From NCBI GenBank assembly GCA_913776195.1, contig CAJYMH010000010.1, positions 1-64,000 of the forward strand: a stretch of 64,000 nt of DNA, read 5' to 3'. Below are positions 62,601 to 64,000 of the stretch, one piece after another. Both the position numbers and the translations under genes were made by a program. This DNA comes from an uncultured Caulobacter sp. (GTDB lineage Bacteria > Pseudomonadota > Alphaproteobacteria > Caulobacterales > Caulobacteraceae). The first letter of the stretch is position 1; every line of letters begins with the position of its first letter. A model generated the notes under the pieces. It was not told where the DNA came from, did no database searches, and was given only the letters and a program-made list of their open reading frames with translations.

Positions 62601-64000
62601 TCACCGTGGTCGGCGTCGGCGACATGAGCGGCGACGTGTTCGGCAACGGCATGCTGCTGTCCAAGGCGACCAAGCTGCTGGCCGCCTTCGATCACCGCCA
62701 CATCTTCCTGGATCCCGATCCGGACCCCGCGACCTCGTGGGCCGAGCGCGACCGGATGTTCAAGCTGCCGCGCTCGTCCTGGGACGACTACGACCGCAGT
62801 AAGATCTCCAAGGGCGGCGGCGTATTCGCCCGTAGCCTGAAGACCATCCCGCTGTCGCCGGAAGTCCAGGCCGCCTTCGACCTGAAGGCCGACGAGGTTT
62901 CGCCGGCCGACCTGATGACCGCCATCCTCAAGAGCCGCGCCGAGCTGCTCTATCTTGGCGGCATCGGCACCTACGTGAAGGCCAAGGGCGAGACCAACGC
63001 CGAGGCCGGGGACAAGGCCAACGACGCCGTGCGCGTCAACGGCGCCGACCTGCGGGTCAAGGTGGTGGGCGAGGGCGCCAATCTGGGCCTGACCCAGGCC
63101 GGCCGCATCGAGTTCGCCCGCAACGGCGGCCGCATCAACACCGACGCCATCGACAACTCCGCCGGGGTCGACAGCTCCGACCACGAGGTCAACATCAAGA
63201 TCCTCACCGGCATGGTCGAGCGGGGCGGCAAGCTGACCCGTCCCGACCGCAACACCTTGCTGGCCTCGATGACCGACGAGGTCGCCAAGCATGTGCTGGT
63301 ACACAATTACGACCAGACCCTGGCCCTGACCCTTGCCCAGCAGGGCGGGGCGGCGGACCTCGACGCCTATCAGCGCTTCATGGCCGATCTGGAGAACCGG
63401 GGCCGCCTGGACCGCAAGGTCGAGGGCCTGCCCGACGCCACGGCGCTGATCGAACGCGGCCAGACTGGGAAGGGCCTGACCCGTCCCGAACTGGCGGTGC
63501 TGCTGGCCTATTCGAAGATCGATCTGTTCGACGAGATGGTGGCCTCCACCGGCCCCGACGACGCCTTCTTCGAGTCGACGCTCGAGGCCTATTTCCCGAA
63601 GGCCATGGGCCAGTACGGCGACGAGATGAAGCGTCACCGTCTGCGGCGCGAGATCATCTCCACGGTCTTGTCCAACGAGATCGTCAACCTGTGCGGCCCG
63701 ACCTTCCCGTTCCGCCTGCGCGGCGCGGCGGGTTGCGACACCCGCGCCATGGTCCTGGCCTTCGAGGCGGCGCGCCGCATCTTCCGCCTGGACGAGGCGT
63801 GGGACGCTATCGCCGCCCAGGACCTGAAAATCCCCGCGGCGGCCCAGACGGCGCTGTTCTCGGAAGTCTCGCTGGTCCTGCGCCGCCAGACCTTCTGGCT
63901 GGCCCGTCGCGCCACGCGCGGCGACGTCACCGTGCAGGGTCTGATCGACGCCTACCGCCCGGCCGCCGACGCCCTGCGCGCCGAAGGCTCGGCCCTGCTG
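59678..64000 (+). CDS. NAD-specific glutamate dehydrogenase (large GDH), 3' truncated by window edge
   Basis: Frame open from ATG 59678 (SD GGAGG) to the end; [23 protein letters not shown]-like N-term, [48 protein letters not shown]; absent from ORF track because no stop falls in the window. Confidence 0.95.
   Translation, partial: [1441 protein letters not shown]

Noticed and set aside
60935-63637. 900-aa minus-strand ORF
   Set aside because: Antisense shadow of the NAD-glutamate dehydrogenase; low-complexity V/G/H/D-rich translation typical of high-GC reverse frames.
1-64000. CRISPR arrays, prophage, insertion sequences, rRNA
   Set aside because: No regularly spaced repeats, transposase/integrase motifs or rRNA sequence seen.

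Overview
Chromosomal replication-origin region of a high-GC alphaproteobacterium. Gene order points to Caulobacteraceae (Caulobacter/Phenylobacterium-like). Almost all of it is dense housekeeping sequence: lnt-XRE-metK, trmB, ppa, hslV/hslU, nth, a his cluster (hisBHAFE), Smr, mltA, Tim44-like, secB, HU, dnaQ-coaE-aroE-maf-PPSR, a putative oriC at about 23.9-24.4 kb, hemE-hemH-hemJ-rho, mnmE-mnmG-rsmG-parA-parB, holA-lptE-leuS, ntrZ-like, a CenR-like regulator, xth, lolA, ftsK, ubiH-like, tRNA-Gly(GCC), a MHYT-GGDEF-EAL protein, a metalloprotease and a large NAD-glutamate dehydrogenase running off the right edge. No CRISPR, prophage, IS element or rRNA was seen. The most interesting signals are: (i) a HExxHxxGxxH metalloprotease apparently fused to a domain resembling the N-terminal LPS-anchoring part of the Caulobacter S-layer protein RsaA; (ii) four consecutive perfect hairpins, three with CCCCC loops, in the 290-bp gap before the glutamate dehydrogenase gene (candidate sRNA or leader); (iii) three perfect parS palindromes, one inside mnmE and two flanking a perfect DnaA box; (iv) three perfect TTAA-N7-TTAA CtrA boxes at the putative origin, one over the start of the PPSR gene; (v) a candidate sRNA with a strong terminator downstream of lolA; (vi) an inverted REP-like pair with compensatory stem changes. 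Everything was read by eye; no searches or folding programs were run.
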